Shown one piece after another: positions 63,337-64,000 of a DNA stretch of 64,000 nucleotides. Below the pieces are notes generated by a model. The model was not told the DNA's origin. It saw nothing but the letters and a program-made list of their open reading frames with translations, and ran no database searches. The DNA is from DAOSWM01 sp035380045 (GTDB lineage Bacteria; Bacteroidota; Bacteroidia; Bacteroidales; Tenuifilaceae): positions 1 through 64,000 of the forward strand of contig DAOSWM010000009.1 of assembly GCA_035380045.1 (NCBI GenBank), read 5' to 3'. The stretch's first letter is position 1. Each line of letters opens with the position of its first letter. A program made the translations under genes and the position numbers.

Positions 63337-64000
63337 ATGAAATATTTCGCCAAAGTTAGTTTCGTTGTCATTTTATCAATTATCTATGGTGCTTTGTCTG
63401 CCCAAACAAACCGCCTAAAGCGTGCCAACGCTCTGTACGATGCCGGAGGCTACTACGAAGCAATCGATCTGTTCAAAGAAGATATCGACAAGGTGAATAA
63501 AGAAGAAGTAGGTACCTACCTTCAAAAAATTGCCGACTGTTACCGTATGATCGGCAACTCCAGGCAAGCTGAAATTTGGTACAAGAAGGCCATTTCACGC
63601 GAAACTAACGACCCAAAAGTATTCTACTACTACGCAGAAATGCTCAAAATGGGCGAAAAGTATGATGAAGCCCTTGAACAGTACTTAAAATACAAAGAGC
63701 TAGTTCCCAACGACCCCCTCGCCGAAGGGGGCATACAGTCGTGTGAACTTTCAAAAAAGTGGATGGAATCACCTTCAGGTTACGAGGTAATGAACATGAG
63801 GGCTTTCAATAGTCGCCAAACCGATTTCTGCCCTGCGTTTGGCTCTGGCGACTACTCGGTAATATACTTCACTAGTTCACGTGACGAAGCATCAGGCTCA
63901 CAGAAACACGCCGGAACTGGTGAAAAATTTACCGATATTTTTGTTACTGAACGCGACAGGAAGGGTACGTGGAGTAAACCCCGACCCCTTGACGAAACCA
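63337..64000 (+). CDS. PorE-like TPR/PD40 protein of type IX secretion, truncated by the window edge
   Basis: The first 221 residues are visible and the gene continues past 64000. A signal peptide (1-22, ending GALSA) is followed by a TPR region (about 27-150; NALYDAGGYYEAIDLF, YYAEMLKMGEKYDEALEQYLKY). The start of a PD40 propeller follows (FCPAFGSGDYSVIYFTSSRD near 167, FTDIFVTERDRKGTWSKP near 199). TPR then propeller then, off-window, an OmpA domain is the layout of PorE, which tethers the type IX secretion complex to peptidoglycan. A three-codon ORF (ATG at 63329) overlaps the start codon. Confidence 0.78.
   Translation, partial: MKYFAKVSFVVILSIIYGALSAQTNRLKRANALYDAGGYYEAIDLFKEDIDKVNKEEVGTYLQKIADCYRMIGNSRQAEIWYKKAISRETNDPKVFYYYAEMLKMGEKYDEALEQYLKYKELVPNDPLAEGGIQSCELSKKWMESPSGYEVMNMRAFNSRQTDFCPAFGSGDYSVIYFTSSRDEASGSQKHAGTGEKFTDIFVTERDRKGTWSKPRPLDET

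Noticed and set aside
63329..63340. Three-codon leader peptide before the PorE-like gene
   Set aside because: ATG AAA ATA TGA overlaps the real start but is too short to judge; it could be chance.

Overview
The window is a gene-dense chromosomal segment of a bacterium of the phylum Bacteroidota, most likely near the Bacteroidales. The evidence is a full set of lineage markers. There are promoters of the TTG-N19-21-TAnnTTTG type instead of the E. coli -35/-10 type, a type III glutamine synthetase, and a division/cell-wall cluster with an enlarged MraY. There is a glycine-lipid acyltransferase pair, LytTR regulators with LytS-like kinases, many short outer-membrane lipoproteins, and the start of a PorE-like type IX secretion protein at the right edge. 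No tRNA, rRNA, CRISPR array, complete insertion sequence or prophage is visible. A promoter at the extreme left fires leftwards out of the window and may serve a stable-RNA operon.

Layout. 0.2-2.9 kb: polyprenol-phosphate mannosyltransferase, dihydroorotase and a lipoprotein. 2.9-6.8 kb: aspartokinase, class I fructose-1,6-bisphosphatase and an MFS exporter. 7.1-11.3 kb: a LytTR two-component system divergent from a secreted protein that joins an N-terminal glycosyltransferase-like module to an alkylsulfatase-type metallo-beta-lactamase module. 11.3-12.9 kb: an AT-rich accessory patch with bulged hairpins, short repeats and a membrane-protein gene broken by an in-frame TAA at codon 7. 12.95-28.8 kb: the dcw cluster (mraZ rsmH ftsL ftsI murE mraY murD ftsW murG murC ftsQ ftsA ftsZ, then a yqeY-like gene). 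It is led by four 10-bp-phased MraZ boxes and ended by a strong bidirectional terminator.

28.8-45.6 kb, all on the minus strand: an OmpA-type protein with four 91-93-residue repeats, a DUF5723-like barrel and a lipoprotein. Then come a PpiD/SurA-like foldase, a CNNM/HlyC transporter, a small membrane protein, LptC, a TPR protein, a barrel protein, coaX and mfd. 45.7-47.6 kb: a PlsC-like and a GNAT acyltransferase, probably the glycine-lipid pair. 47.6-52.1 kb: a small exported protein, a long amidophosphoribosyltransferase-like protein, a SPOR protein, a LEA-type lipoprotein and YebC.

52.2-59.8 kb: a second LytTR system, whose kinase has a lipobox and periplasmic TPRs, lies divergent from a PKD lipoprotein, a beta-barrel protein and an exported WD40-CARDB-caspase protein. 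A nested-palindrome element of about 153 bp closes this block. 60-64 kb: a cysteine-motif protein of unknown function, glnN, and the truncated PorE-like gene.

The cores at 13-28 kb and 34-45 kb are envelope-building machinery: peptidoglycan precursors, the divisome, LPS transport and outer-membrane folding. The two most unusual parts share one plan, a LytTR kinase/regulator pair facing an exported multidomain protein with no established role. These two loci are my candidates for undescribed systems.
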